In this document: positions 51,091-60,050 of the stretch, in pieces
How positions within the stretch are numbered: the stretch's first letter is position 1
Layout: every line of letters begins with the position of its first letter
Origin: an uncultured Bacteriovoracaceae bacterium
GTDB taxonomy: Bacteria; Bdellovibrionota; Bacteriovoracia; Bacteriovoracales; Bacteriovoracaceae
Assembly: GCA_937931205.1 (NCBI GenBank)
Contig: CALHBF010000013.1
Span: 62,001 to 126,000 of the forward strand
Length of the DNA stretch: 64,000 nucleotides
Direction of reading: 5' to 3'
The notes under the pieces: generated by a model
Database searches by the model: none
What the model saw: only the letters and a program-made list of their open reading frames with translations
What the model was told of the DNA's origin: nothing
Made by a program: the position numbers and the translations under genes

Positions 51091-51195
51091 GTAATTGAGA
51101 TTAGACCCTCATTAGGAGTTTGTTCTTCTTTGTATACTTTAGTTTGACATGCCAAACAAGTCAAGACAAAAATAATCTCTTTAAAAATTTAGGGT

Positions 51196-51831
51196 CTATC
51201 GGCCTTCGAAAAGTCGAGGATCGCCTGCGCCGACACGAACGACTTCAGCCGCACCAGAAGTAAAATCAATAATTGTGCTAGAGCCGATAAATTGAACTTC
51301 ACCTGGGTCAATAATCAGATCAATAAGATGGGGATACTGGTCTTCAATAAGAGCTGAGTAAATGTAGTCACCTTCTTCTAAGCCCAACATTTCATGAGTA
51401 ATACTAGAAGTTATAATTAAGTCATTATGAGTTTTGAGAAGGGCCCTGAAGAGTGGTGAAGGTGGAAAATGAATTCCCACTTCTTTGTCGTACTTTGAGG
51501 CCTTAAGGTATTTGGTCACTTTTTTTTGAGCTTCAAAAATAAAAGTGTAAGGTCCAGGAATAACCTTTTTGACGAGGCTGAAGGCAGCGTCTTCAATATT
51601 TGCTACTTCCATCGCTTTATTAAAGCTGTCGGCCTGAAGAGTGAAGTGTTTAGTGTTTTCAATATGGCGGAGTTTGTAGAGCTTATCTAGACCCTCTTTA
51701 GAATAAGGATCAGCTGCCGCTACCCAATTTGTTTCCGTTGGAAGACAAATAAGGCCTCCCGACTTTAAAATCTGGGAGGCCTTTTGAAGTATGCGGTCGT
51801 CAGGATTGTGTTCGACGACGTATTCGATCAT
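51196..51831 (-). CDS. Sua5/YciO/YrdC-family protein
   Basis: A 211-residue member of the YrdC superfamily. It has the ATP/threonine pocket pattern GGLICLPTETNWVAAADP, KLYKLRHIENTKHFTLQ and PGPYTFIFEA, then EVGIHFPPSPLFRALL. This is nearer to YciO than to TsaC, since the strict PTDTVYGL wording is altered; it may synthesise threonylcarbamoyl-adenylate or have a related role. Downstream partner of the DksA-like gene (6-base gap). Confidence 0.78.
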   Translation of the reverse strand: MIEYVVEHNPDDRILQKASQILKSGGLICLPTETNWVAAADPYSKEGLDKLYKLRHIENTKHFTLQADSFNKAMEVANIEDAAFSLVKKVIPGPYTFIFEAQKKVTKYLKASKYDKEVGIHFPPSPLFRALLKTHNDLIITSSITHEMLGLEEGDYIYSALIEDQYPHLIDLIIDPGEVQFIGSSTIIDFTSGAAEVVRVGAGDPRLFEGR

Positions 51832-51837
51832 AAGTAA

Positions 51838-52275
51838 TTAGTGTCCTGCTAGGCTGATTTCTCTTCCTAACGATTTAGAACGTCTTTCAAAGAAGTTCTG
51901 GTTTTCTTCTCTTTCTGAGTCTTCTTTACAAAGAATGCACATTTCAGAAGTAGGGCGAGCAATCAAACGTTGAAAAGAAATCGATTCGCCGCATTCATCA
52001 CACATTCCGTAAGTTTCAGATTCAACCTTACTGAGTGTTTTCATTATCTTTTTATAATAAAGATTTTCTCTGTTGGAAAAACGCATGTCGCTGGCCAGAA
52101 GGATGTTGTCATTTGCAGAGTCAACTTCATCTTTTGCACCAGTTAGCGTTGTAGTTTCATACTCTTGTTTTTTGAGCTGAAAATTTGTGCGGATTCTTTC
52201 TGCTTCAGCTAGTAGTTTATCTCTAAGCATTTCAATTTGCTTATCAGACAGGTGCTTATTGAGTCGAACTGACAT
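51838..52275 (-). CDS. DksA/TraR-family zinc-finger protein
   Basis: A 145-residue protein. A coiled-coil helical hairpin (residues 8-85, LSDKQIEMLRDKLLAEAERI) is followed by the C4 zinc finger YGMCDECGESISFQRLIARPTSEMCILC. Such proteins enter the RNA polymerase secondary channel with ppGpp to control transcription. The tip has DEVDSANDN, close to the acidic tip of DksA. Start chosen at ATG 52275 with AAGGAG 8 bases upstream; a 27-codon extension is rejected. Ends with a basic tail. Confidence 0.88.
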   Translation of the reverse strand: MSVRLNKHLSDKQIEMLRDKLLAEAERIRTNFQLKKQEYETTTLTGAKDEVDSANDNILLASDMRFSNRENLYYKKIMKTLSKVESETYGMCDECGESISFQRLIARPTSEMCILCKEDSEREENQNFFERRSKSLGREISLAGH

Positions 52276-52451
52276 CCTAAGTTCTCCTTGTTTCCAGACT
52301 AGACGATTTTCGTTGTGAAAATTAAAACAAGGCTTCTTTTGATTGCCAATAGGCATAAGTGAGCTAAACTCCTGTATTATCTAACATTTACTTGCACAAT
52401 TGCGAGATACTGTAAGGTTCTGGTAAGTGTTACTAAAAAATAGGTATATGC

Positions 52452-53846
52452 ATGAACTCCCTTAATGAAGAAAAGTTTTTAAACGACGTTTTTTTGACAC
52501 TCAAAAAATATCTCGATGAAAATACTATCAACACACCAGTTATAAAATCTTCAACTCCGTTAGAGATGAACAAGCTTGTTCCTGAATTAAATCAGAGCGG
52601 AGTGAGCTCAAAAGAATTTTTAAATGAGCTGCAATTTATTTTAGATCACTCAGTCAGAACAACACATCCTTTGTTTTTAAATCAACTTTTTGGTGGTGCA
52701 GATACCTTTGCACTTCTAGGTGATTTAGTAGGAAGTCTTCTTAATCCGACGATGGCCACTTTTGAAGTCGCACCTGTTCTTACCGTTATTGAGAAAAGAT
52801 TGGTCAAAGAACTTTTAAAGCTCACTGGCCTGGGAACTGGTGAAGGAATCATGGTGACAGGTGGGAGTAACGCCAATCTTCTTTCCATGCTCTGTGCCCG
52901 CACTGATTACAATCCAAGTATCCGCCAAACGGGTTTTACTCATAATAATTTTCGCGTCTATGTTTCTAGTGAAGCTCATTATTCATTCGATAAAGCGGCT
53001 AATATCATAGGTCTGGGAACTCAGAATTTAATTCTTGTACCAAGTAATAGTAAGGGAGAAATGATCCCAGAAGAGCTTGATCGAATTATCGCGGCCGATA
53101 TTAAAGATGGTTTTACACCGTTAATGATCGGAGCAACTATAGGAACAACTGTGCTAGGGGCCTTTGATCCTTTAGTACGAATTTCGAAGATCGCTCAAAA
53201 ATATGGAGTTTGGTTTCATGTAGATGCAGCTTGGGGAGGCGGAGTGGTTTTCTCAAAAACGCATGCTCATATGGCCCGTGGATTAGAATTTGCCGACTCT
53301 ATTACTTTTGATGCTCACAAAACTCTTGGAGTGTCTCTTATCACTAGTTTCTTTTTAACGAAGAGAACTGGAATTTTAAGAGCAACAACTCGTGGTGGAG
53401 GGGCAGAGTACTTATTCCACGATGAAGAAAGATTTGAGTGGGATACGGGAACTTACTCACTTCAGTGCGGTCGCAGATCCGATGCCCTTAAGCTTTGGTT
53501 CTTATGGCGTGCTTATGGAACTGAAGGTTTAATGGCAAGAACCGAACAACTTTTAGATTTAGCTGAATACGCAGTGGCAGAAATTAAAAAAAGAAAATCT
53601 TTTAAACTTAATCACGCCAATTATTTGAACATTTGTTTTCAAGTCATTCCACAGGATGGCAGTAATATTAATGAACATACTCAAAAAGTTCGTGAAAGCT
53701 TAATCAGCAAGGGACTTGCTATGGTCAACTATGCCCAAAGACCTGATGGAACTATTTTCTTTAGATTGGTACTGCCAAATCATAAGACGACAAAAGAACA
53801 TATAGACCACTTGTTGGATTTGATTGAAAATGAAGGAAGAAACTAG
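52452..53846 (+). CDS. Group II PLP-dependent amino-acid decarboxylase
   Basis: A 464-residue enzyme of the glutamate/aromatic amino-acid decarboxylase fold. It has NPTMATFEVAPVLTVIEKRL, the cofactor loop VTGGSNANL, HVDAAWGGGVVFS, and the PLP lysine in FDAHKTLGV (Lys290). GADTFALLGD near residue 80 and the CGRRSDALKLW segment are as in the cysteine-sulfinate, aspartate 1-decarboxylase and glutamate group. The substrate is not certain. It is 9 bases ahead of a membrane protein gene. Confidence 0.85.
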   Translation: MNSLNEEKFLNDVFLTLKKYLDENTINTPVIKSSTPLEMNKLVPELNQSGVSSKEFLNELQFILDHSVRTTHPLFLNQLFGGADTFALLGDLVGSLLNPTMATFEVAPVLTVIEKRLVKELLKLTGLGTGEGIMVTGGSNANLLSMLCARTDYNPSIRQTGFTHNNFRVYVSSEAHYSFDKAANIIGLGTQNLILVPSNSKGEMIPEELDRIIAADIKDGFTPLMIGATIGTTVLGAFDPLVRISKIAQKYGVWFHVDAAWGGGVVFSKTHAHMARGLEFADSITFDAHKTLGVSLITSFFLTKRTGILRATTRGGGAEYLFHDEERFEWDTGTYSLQCGRRSDALKLWFLWRAYGTEGLMARTEQLLDLAEYAVAEIKKRKSFKLNHANYLNICFQVIPQDGSNINEHTQKVRESLISKGLAMVNYAQRPDGTIFFRLVLPNHKTTKEHIDHLLDLIENEGRN

Positions 53847-53855
53847 GAGTTACCT

Positions 53856-54506
53856 ATGCTACCACTTCATCCTTTCATGGCCCATATTCCTCTTGTTCTT
53901 GCTCTTTGTCTGCCGATCGTTGTCGTCAGCAGTATTGTTTTCATTATGAAGAAAAAAATCTCACCACGCTTTTGGTGGGTTCCTGTTATCATGCAAATCA
54001 CGATAGTTGTCTTTTCCTATATTGCTCTTGAAACCGGCGAAGCCCAGGAGGATACAGTGTTACAATTTGTTGCAAAACCTTTTGTTCAACAGCATGAGAA
54101 TGCCGCAGAAATTTTTAGTGGTTTAGGTGTTATTCTCTTAGGTCTGATGGTTGTTGTTCTCTTTGTGGGGGAGAGCTTGGCCCGAAATCTTCGTTTCCTG
54201 ACAGCTGCTTTAAGTTTAATTCCAATTGCGGCAGGTCTTTATGCAGGCAGATTAGGCGGAGCGATCGCTTACACTCATGGTGGAGCAGAAGCCTATTATC
54301 AAGTTGAAGGGGAAGAGCAACACGGGATTCTTCCAACTCCGGGAATGAATACTTCCGAATCAGAATTTCCGATTAATGAGTTGGAATTAAACAATCCTGA
54401 TCAAGATGCAGATGATGAGGGTGGTGATGAGAGAGACAACGTGAATACGGAAGTCTCTCCCGACGATGAATCACTTCCTGAAAATGAAGAAAACCGCTCC
54501 AACTAA
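53856..54506 (+). CDS. DUF2231-like membrane protein
   Basis: A 216-residue inner-membrane protein with four hydrophobic helices. The opening LPLHPFMAHIPLVLALCLPI and the ending segment GLYAGRLGGAIAYTHG match the DUF2231 pattern of His-containing helices near the membrane surface, perhaps binding haem or metal. A long acidic C-terminal tail (about residues 165-216, rich in Glu, Asp and Asn) is unusual. It follows the decarboxylase and overlaps the convergent DUF486 gene by 36 bases. Confidence 0.68.
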   Translation: MLPLHPFMAHIPLVLALCLPIVVVSSIVFIMKKKISPRFWWVPVIMQITIVVFSYIALETGEAQEDTVLQFVAKPFVQQHENAAEIFSGLGVILLGLMVVVLFVGESLARNLRFLTAALSLIPIAAGLYAGRLGGAIAYTHGGAEAYYQVEGEEQHGILPTPGMNTSESEFPINELELNNPDQDADDEGGDERDNVNTEVSPDDESLPENEENRSN

Positions 54507-54803
54507 ACATAGAGAAGCGTAGATGTAATTGCGATTAAGTTCTTCTTTCATAAAGAAAATCGCAAATAATGAGAAGACCACCATCGTGATGACTTCTTGA
54601 ATAATTTTAAGTTGCGGCAATGTGAAATGAGTAAAACCAATTCTATTTGCCGGAACTTGAAAGCAATACTCAAAAAAAGCGACACCCCAACTGACAAGAA
54701 TTGCGATCCAAAAAGGTTTAGAGCCCAGAGTTTTTAAATGGCCATACCAAGCGTAGGTCATAAAAATATTTGATAAGATAAGCAGTCCAATCGTTTGAAA
54801 CAT
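54471..54803 (-). CDS. DUF486 small multidrug-type membrane protein
   Basis: A 110-residue protein with four membrane helices, matching DUF486 (DMT superfamily): AWYGHLKTLGSKPFWIAILVSWGVAFFEYC, QVPANRIGFTHFTLPQLKIIQEVITMVVF and FMKEELNRNYI. It is probably a small transporter or envelope protein; substrate unknown. It lies 6 bases after the TlpA-like gene, so they form one unit. Confidence 0.85.
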   Translation of the reverse strand: MFQTIGLLILSNIFMTYAWYGHLKTLGSKPFWIAILVSWGVAFFEYCFQVPANRIGFTHFTLPQLKIIQEVITMVVFSLFAIFFMKEELNRNYIYASLCLVGAVFFIFRK

Positions 54804-54809
54804 AAAATC

Positions 54810-55964
54810 CTATTTTAAAAGTTGATCAATCGTTAAATTAAAATCTCTTTGCCACTCTTCGTAAAACTCTTTTGTACTAGGCCCGTTAAACCCTGCATGT
54901 ACTTTGAAGATATTGTGTTTTTTATCAAGATAAATAGTGGTCGGGAAGGCCTTAAAGTTCTTTAATCCTTGAAGCTTATTTTCAGGAGTATCCTGAGCTG
55001 TAAATCCTGCAATCAGCATCGGGTAGTTAAGCCCATACTGTTTTGAGATCTTCGAGAGAATCATCTGAGCTCTTTTGAGATCATTTGTTCTCTCAAAAGA
55101 CAGAGCGATGATTTTAATTCCTCTGTCCTTGTTTGATGCATACCAAGGAATGAGGTACTTCAATTCATCAATACAGTTGGGACACCAGCTACCAAAAATT
55201 TGAATGATAACCGGTTTGTTTTCAAATTCTTTATCTTTGATGGAAACTTTTTTCCCCGAGAGATCAGGAAAGGTGAACTCAAGTTTCTTTTCCATTTGAG
55301 TCAGTTTATAGGGGTCAGGAAGTTTTGCTTCTGCGTTTTTCTTACCGATAAGTTCAATTTTATAATTGGCAAGAATCTGAGCTTTGAGCTCTGCGCCTTT
55401 GAGTTCACCGGTAATGAGGTAGTTGTAAATACCGTCAAAACTTGAAGCTTCAAAGGTAGAACCATTAATTTGGCCATGAAAATAGCGATAATCTCCATAA
55501 GGCGTCAGGTAAGAGCCTTTAATCTGGCTCCCTAGTTGCTCAAGGAGAAGAATATTTTTTTCTCCCTTCCCATCAGTTACTTCCCATCTTCCCTTGAAGT
55601 TCTCAGGCTTCTTTTTCGTTCGATAGAATAAAAACTCATTCATTTCACCCGCGAGTGGAACCTGATCACCACTGGCCTTAATTAAGAAGCCTGATACCTT
55701 ATCTCCGGAAAAATCCAGTGATAGCTGAATGGGATAGGGGGGAATTTCCAGGGCCATGTGGTTCTTTTTCTTAGAACCAAGATTTTTAAGTGTAATGACT
55801 TCATCCCCATTCAGGATGCTGGCCACTTTCCCAGCATTTTTAAATTCAAGATGGAATGGTATTTTGGCGTATTGAGTCGCAAGCTCTAGGCGGTATTTGC
55901 CGTCTTTAACTGCCCATAAAGGGAGTGAAAAAAGCATAAGGAAGAGAATTAAAGTTTTTTCCAT
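54810..55964 (-). CDS. Exported TlpA-family thiol:disulfide oxidoreductase
   Basis: A 384-residue protein with a signal peptide (EKTLILFLMLFSLPLWA). Residues about 20-215 form a beta-rich N-terminal domain, followed by a thioredoxin-fold domain with FTFPDLSGKKVSIKD, active site FGSWCPNCIDEL, a cis-Pro region AFPTTIYLDKK and a final GFNGPSTKEFYEEW. It should reduce disulfides in the periplasm, as TlpA and ResA do. GGAG lies 10 bases before the ATG. Confidence 0.88.
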   Translation of the reverse strand: MEKTLILFLMLFSLPLWAVKDGKYRLELATQYAKIPFHLEFKNAGKVASILNGDEVITLKNLGSKKKNHMALEIPPYPIQLSLDFSGDKVSGFLIKASGDQVPLAGEMNEFLFYRTKKKPENFKGRWEVTDGKGEKNILLLEQLGSQIKGSYLTPYGDYRYFHGQINGSTFEASSFDGIYNYLITGELKGAELKAQILANYKIELIGKKNAEAKLPDPYKLTQMEKKLEFTFPDLSGKKVSIKDKEFENKPVIIQIFGSWCPNCIDELKYLIPWYASNKDRGIKIIALSFERTNDLKRAQMILSKISKQYGLNYPMLIAGFTAQDTPENKLQGLKNFKAFPTTIYLDKKHNIFKVHAGFNGPSTKEFYEEWQRDFNLTIDQLLK

Positions 55965-56046
55965 TGGTGTCTTTCTCCAGAGGGGTCAATCTGCTATTAT
56001 CTTATCTTCAAGTTAATCAGAATGTATAAGGGAAAGGAGAGTCACG

Positions 56047-58773
56047 TTGAAGCAGTTCATCATTGGACAACGTTGGATTTCTGAGTCAGAGCCAGAGCTA
56101 GGATTAGGAATTATTGTTGATGTGGAAGGAAAAACAGTTACCTGTTTTTTCCCTGCGACAAAAGTTGATAGAAGGTACGGAATTGGAACAGCTCCTCTAA
56201 AGCGAATCAAATTTGCAGTAGGGGATGAAGTTAGAGATAAAGAAAACGATACTTTCATTGTTACTGAGGTAGAAGAGGAAGAAGGTCTCGTTGGTTATTT
56301 TGCCGGTGAAGACTATATTCTGGAAACAGAACTTTCAGGAACTCTTTCATTTTCAAAACCTGAAGAAAGACTTTTTGCGGGAAGTATTGATTCTAATGAA
56401 ATTTTCAAACTTCGCTATGATGTTCTTCTTAACCAAAGAAAGCTTTTTATTTCTCCAGTGAGAGGATATTTAGGACCTCGTCTGAGCCTTATTCCTCATC
56501 AGATGTATGTTGCTAATCAAGTCGCCCAGAGATCGCGTCCGCGTGTACTGCTCGCAGATGAAGTGGGTTTAGGTAAAACCATTGAAGCTGGATTAATTAT
56601 CCATCACCTGATTCAAACCAATAGGGCACAAAGAGTGTTGATTCTTGTTCCTGATTCATTGGTGTATCAGTGGTTTGTTGAGATGCTAAAAAAGTTCCAA
56701 CTAAGCTTTCAAGCAATCAATCATGATACAGGTCTTGCTCGTGGAGAAAATCCTTTTGAAGAAGGACAACTGTTTGTGGCCTCTCAAAGATTTCTGATGA
56801 AAGAAACTCATCTGATGGAGATGGCCCTTGATTCCAAATGGGATCTTTTAGTTGTTGATGAAGCCCACCAACTTCGTTGGGCCCCCGATAATTCAAGTCC
56901 TGAGTATGACTTTGTCGCTGCTCTTGCCAAGGATACTCCAGGAGTTCTTCTTCTTTCCGGAACACCGGAAATTCTAGGATTGGCCGGTCATTTCGCCCGA
57001 CTTCAGCTTCTTGATCCAAATCGCTTCCATAGTTTTGAAACCTTCATCGAAGAGACAATGAACTATAAGCCAATTAGTGATCTCGCGAATAAACTTATCA
57101 GCGACAAGAAATTAACCAAGAGTGAATACCAAACACTTAATACCAAGCTTGGGATAGATCTTGAGAGTCTTTCTCGTCAAGAAGCACTTCAATCACTAGT
57201 GGATCGTCACGGAACTGGACGAGTGTATTTTAGAAATACTCGTCAGAAGATGGCGTCCTACTCAGAGTTTTTTCCAAAAAGAAACTTCTACCCTCATCAG
57301 ATCAGTTTAGGTAAATCGAAAAATACTGAAGCGAATGTTCTGAAGGCCAAGGGAGAGTGGTTAGCTGGATTTATTGAAAAACATAGAGACGATAAAACGC
57401 TTCTTATCTGTCACGATAAAGAAACGGTACTTGCTTTAGAGAAGACGCTCAAAGATTCGACAACTGTTAAAATTGCTTATTTCCACTCTGGAATGAACTT
57501 ATTGAATCGAGACCGCCAAGCGGCTTACTTTGCTGAAGTGGGTGGGGCACAGATTCTTCTTTCAACTGAAATTGGGTCAGAAGGAAGAAACTTTGAATTT
57601 GCTCGCCATTTGATTCTTTTTGATCTGCCTAAGCTTCCTGATCTACTAGAGCAGCGTATTGGACGTCTGGATCGTATTGGACAGAAAAATGATATTGAAA
57701 TCCATGTGCCTTATCTGGCCGCAAGCAATGAAGAGTCATTAATGCGCTGGTATCACGAGGGCTTTAATGCTTTTGAAAGCTCTCCTCGTGGAGCGACGGA
57801 GAGTTATGCCAATCTTCGCGCGGATCTCATTGCAGTTCTTGAAAATGAGTTTGATGAAAAAGATCTGGCTGCTCTGATTCAAAAGACCAGAGAGATTCAT
57901 GCTGAAATTGAAACGAAACTAGAAGAAGGTCAGGACCAGTTAGTGGAACTAAATTCATTTCATCACGACAAGGCGATGGATTTTGTAAAACTTCTCAAAG
58001 ATGCCGATGATTCTGATGACTTAAAACTCTTCATGTTAAATATTTTTAATCAGCTGGGAGTTGATGTTGAGGATATGGACGATCCTGATACGTTCTTTAT
58101 CAGACCGGGGGATAATATGTATCTTCCTCACTTCCCGGGCCTTGAGAGTGACGGAATGATGATTACTTTTAAACGTGCCAATGCTCTTAAAAAAGAAGAG
58201 CAGGTATTTTTAACTTGGGATCACCCGATGGTCATTGGGATCATGGATTTCATCAGTTCTAAGGAACTAGGGAATTCGACTATTGCCCAATGGAATACTC
58301 CAAGCAAAGAAAATTTTCTGTTTGAGGGGTTTTATCTTCTTCACACAGTTGCTGATAAAAAACTTCAGATGGAGAAATGGTTTCCACCAACTCCACTGCG
58401 TGTCTTATTGAATGCTAATAAACAGGATCTTACGGCCAAACTTCCAAAAAAGTTTATCGACGAGAACACTGAAGCCATTGGTATGGAGAAAAAAGCAAGT
58501 CTGGGAGATCTTCCTAAGGACTTTATCAAAGAATGTATTAAAACTGGACGAGCTCAATGTATGGCACGTGCTAAACAATACAAAGATAAGTTCAAGGAAG
58601 AGATGCTCAAGTCTTTTAACTCTGAAATTGAAAGACTAGAGTCACTTCGAGCAGTGAATCCGACAGTGTCGGAGACAGAAATTTTACTTTTAAAGTTTAA
58701 TAGAGATCAGATTTCTCAAGCAATGGATAAAGCAGAGTTAAGTCTTGATTCACTAAGAATTGTAATTAATTAA
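56047..58773 (+). CDS. rapA: RNA polymerase-associated SWI2/SNF2 ATPase RapA
   Basis: A 908-residue protein from a TTG start with AGGAG seven bases upstream. It has the RapA Tudor-like N-terminus (MKQFIIGQRWISESEPELGLGIIVDVEGK, shown in part), helicase motif I DEVGLGKT at 171-178, DEAH box at 271 (VVDEAHQLRW), motif III LLSGTPE, and motif V/VI IGSEGRNF and QRIGRLDRIGQ. Its length is close to E. coli RapA (968). It recycles RNA polymerase after transcription. It leads an operon with thioredoxin, a small protein and a GNAT gene. Confidence 0.95.
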   Translation: MKQFIIGQRWISESEPELGLGIIVDVEGKTVTCFFPATKVDRRYGIGTAPLKRIKFAVGDEVRDKENDTFIVTEVEEEEGLVGYFAGEDYILETELSGTLSFSKPEERLFAGSIDSNEIFKLRYDVLLNQRKLFISPVRGYLGPRLSLIPHQMYVANQVAQRSRPRVLLADEVGLGKTIEAGLIIHHLIQTNRAQRVLILVPDSLVYQWFVEMLKKFQLSFQAINHDTGLARGENPFEEGQLFVASQRFLMKETHLMEMALDSKWDLLVVDEAHQLRWAPDNSSPEYDFVAALAKDTPGVLLLSGTPEILGLAGHFARLQLLDPNRFHSFETFIEETMNYKPISDLANKLISDKKLTKSEYQTLNTKLGIDLESLSRQEALQSLVDRHGTGRVYFRNTRQKMASYSEFFPKRNFYPHQISLGKSKNTEANVLKAKGEWLAGFIEKHRDDKTLLICHDKETVLALEKTLKDSTTVKIAYFHSGMNLLNRDRQAAYFAEVGGAQILLSTEIGSEGRNFEFARHLILFDLPKLPDLLEQRIGRLDRIGQKNDIEIHVPYLAASNEESLMRWYHEGFNAFESSPRGATESYANLRADLIAVLENEFDEKDLAALIQKTREIHAEIETKLEEGQDQLVELNSFHHDKAMDFVKLLKDADDSDDLKLFMLNIFNQLGVDVEDMDDPDTFFIRPGDNMYLPHFPGLESDGMMITFKRANALKKEEQVFLTWDHPMVIGIMDFISSKELGNSTIAQWNTPSKENFLFEGFYLLHTVADKKLQMEKWFPPTPLRVLLNANKQDLTAKLPKKFIDENTEAIGMEKKASLGDLPKDFIKECIKTGRAQCMARAKQYKDKFKEEMLKSFNSEIERLESLRAVNPTVSETEILLLKFNRDQISQAMDKAELSLDSLRIVIN

Positions 58774-58783
58774 GGGAGAAGAT

Positions 58784-59089
58784 ATGCAAGAGTTGAATGA
58801 TGAAACAATTTTTGAAGTGGTAGAAAAAGAAGAATTAGTTTTTATTGATTTTTATGCTTCTTGGTGCGGCTCTTGCCGTATGGCCGCTCCGATGTTTGAT
58901 CGTGTAGCAAAAGAAGAGGGTGTAAAAATCTTTAAGATTGATGTTGAGAAAAATCCAAAGATTAAAGAGATGGTTGAACTTCCAGGACTACCAAGTGTTG
59001 GCTGTTTTAAAAATGGTGAACCTCAAGACTTAGTCAACGTGACTAAAGAAGAAGGATTCCGCGAATTCGTTCAAAAGATGAAAGGCTAA
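58784..59089 (+). CDS. Thioredoxin
   Basis: A 101-residue thioredoxin with active site WCGSC (residues 27-31) in FYASWCGSCRMAAPMF and the cis-Pro segment LPSVGCF; the second active-site Pro of WCGPC is Ser here. The VDVEKNP stretch is typical. It lies 10 bases after rapA and reduces cytoplasmic disulfides, partner unknown. Confidence 0.93.
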   Translation: MQELNDETIFEVVEKEELVFIDFYASWCGSCRMAAPMFDRVAKEEGVKIFKIDVEKNPKIKEMVELPGLPSVGCFKNGEPQDLVNVTKEEGFREFVQKMKG

Positions 59090-59094
59090 GAGTT

Positions 59095-59331
59095 ATGGAT
59101 ATTAAATCTATTAAAGATCTTGCTCAAAAATATACAGTTGATGAGCTGAATGCTTTTGCCGACGAATTTGAAAATACTGGAGTCGCTCCTGTGAAAACTC
59201 AGGAAGATGATGGAGATCAGATGAGTGATTACCTACAAGCGGCTGAACTCAGATCATATCTTGATAGTGGTATGAGCCTAATGGATGCGACTAGAGAGTT
59301 CTCAAAACGCGTTCGTGGAGTTTTATCGTGA
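59095..59331 (+). CDS. Small acidic protein linked to thioredoxin (DUF6952-like)
   Basis: A 78-residue soluble protein. Its pattern, IKSIKDLAQKYTVDELNAFADEFENTG, an acidic segment with DDGDQ, then LQAAELRSYLDSGMSLMDATREFSKRVR, resembles the small proteins found next to thioredoxin in Bacteroidota (DUF6952). I recall that family from memory, so the link is tentative. Position between thioredoxin and a GNAT gene, with a four-base overlap to the latter, makes it a real gene. Confidence 0.6.
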   Translation: MDIKSIKDLAQKYTVDELNAFADEFENTGVAPVKTQEDDGDQMSDYLQAAELRSYLDSGMSLMDATREFSKRVRGVLS

Positions 59332-59783
59332 GTGAGATTCTTGTTCGCCCAGGCCTTCTTTTTGATATTGAAATTATCGCTGATTTTCAGATAAAGATGG
59401 CCCTTGAAACGGAGAACCTCAAACTTGATGCTAATACAGTGATCAAGGGAGTAACCGCCGTTATGGATGATCCTTCAAAAGGGAAATACTGGGTTGCTGA
59501 AATCAATGGTGAAGTTACAGGCTGTCTTCTCACTGTTAATGAGTGGAGCGACTGGCGCAACGGAACTGTTCTTTGGATCCATTCTGTTTATGTTCTTCCT
59601 CATATGAGAAAATCAGGAGCTTTTAAGGCCCTCTATCAACATTTAAAAAATATGGTTAATGAATCATCCGATCTGCGCGGACTCAGATTATATGTCGATA
59701 AAACTAATCTGAATGCTCAGAAGGTTTATGAAAGTTTGGGAATGAGTGGAGAGCATTATCATTTGTTTGAGTGGTTGAAGTAA
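59328..59783 (+). CDS. GNAT-family N-acetyltransferase
   Basis: A 151-residue acetyltransferase. It shows the GNAT pattern: EINGEVTGCLLTVNEWSDWRNG, IHSVYVLPHMRKSGAFKALYQHL (the acetyl-CoA loop R-x-x-G-x-x-x-x-L), and the GLRLYVDKTNLNAQKVYESLGMSGEHYHLFEW ending. Substrate unknown. Its start overlaps the preceding gene by four bases. Confidence 0.9.
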   Translation: MSEILVRPGLLFDIEIIADFQIKMALETENLKLDANTVIKGVTAVMDDPSKGKYWVAEINGEVTGCLLTVNEWSDWRNGTVLWIHSVYVLPHMRKSGAFKALYQHLKNMVNESSDLRGLRLYVDKTNLNAQKVYESLGMSGEHYHLFEWLK

Positions 59784-59789
59784 AAACCT

Positions 59790-60050
59790 AGCTGAAGATG
59801 GAACATTGATGCTTTTGTGGTGGGGTGGGGGAGAATCTATTAAGTGGTTAGCTTAAAAGATTCAAGGTGGGGACTATGGAGACTTTGTGGAGTTCTCACC
59901 TTCAGCTTACCTTCTATAGAGCAGGAACCGTGCCAAAGATAACTGATTGAAATAATATAGAATTATCTCGGTACTGGAGCTGTTTTGTCACCTTTTGGAT
60001 TCACTATGCTCCTAAAACAAAAAAGCCCAAGTATCAACTTGGGCTTTTTT
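59790..60050 (+). ncRNA. Unidentified structured RNA candidate with terminator
   Basis: Four stems and a terminator are visible. Outer stem AGCTGAAG (59790-59797) with CTTCAGCT (59900-59907). Inside it, P2 GAATCTATTAAG (59833-59844) with CTTAAAAGATTC (59852-59863), 12 bp with one mismatch, and P3 GGTGGGGACT (59866-59875) with AGTTCTCACC (59891-59900), two G-U pairs; they form a three-way junction. P4 GTGCC-AA-AGATAA (59930-59942) pairs with TTATCT-C-GGTAC (59963-59974). The final hairpin is the terminator at 60019-60050. Between 59816 and 59831 is a G-rich tract. It matches no RNA class I know (tmRNA, RNase P, SRP, 6S consensus were considered). It could also be the processed 3' end of the rapA operon. 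No promoter was identified. Confidence 0.45.
60019..60050. terminator. Strong bidirectional intrinsic terminator
   Basis: AAAAAAGCCCAAGT pairs with ACTTGGGCTTTTTT over 14 bp with a 4-base loop. The T and A runs at both ends allow termination on both strands. It ends the ncRNA candidate and the rapA operon. Confidence 0.92.

Noticed and set aside
59784-60050. 6S RNA, tmRNA, RNase P RNA or SRP RNA in the structured gap
   Set aside because: None of their conserved sequence blocks was found, and the closing-stem three-way junction differs from the single long hairpin of 6S RNA.
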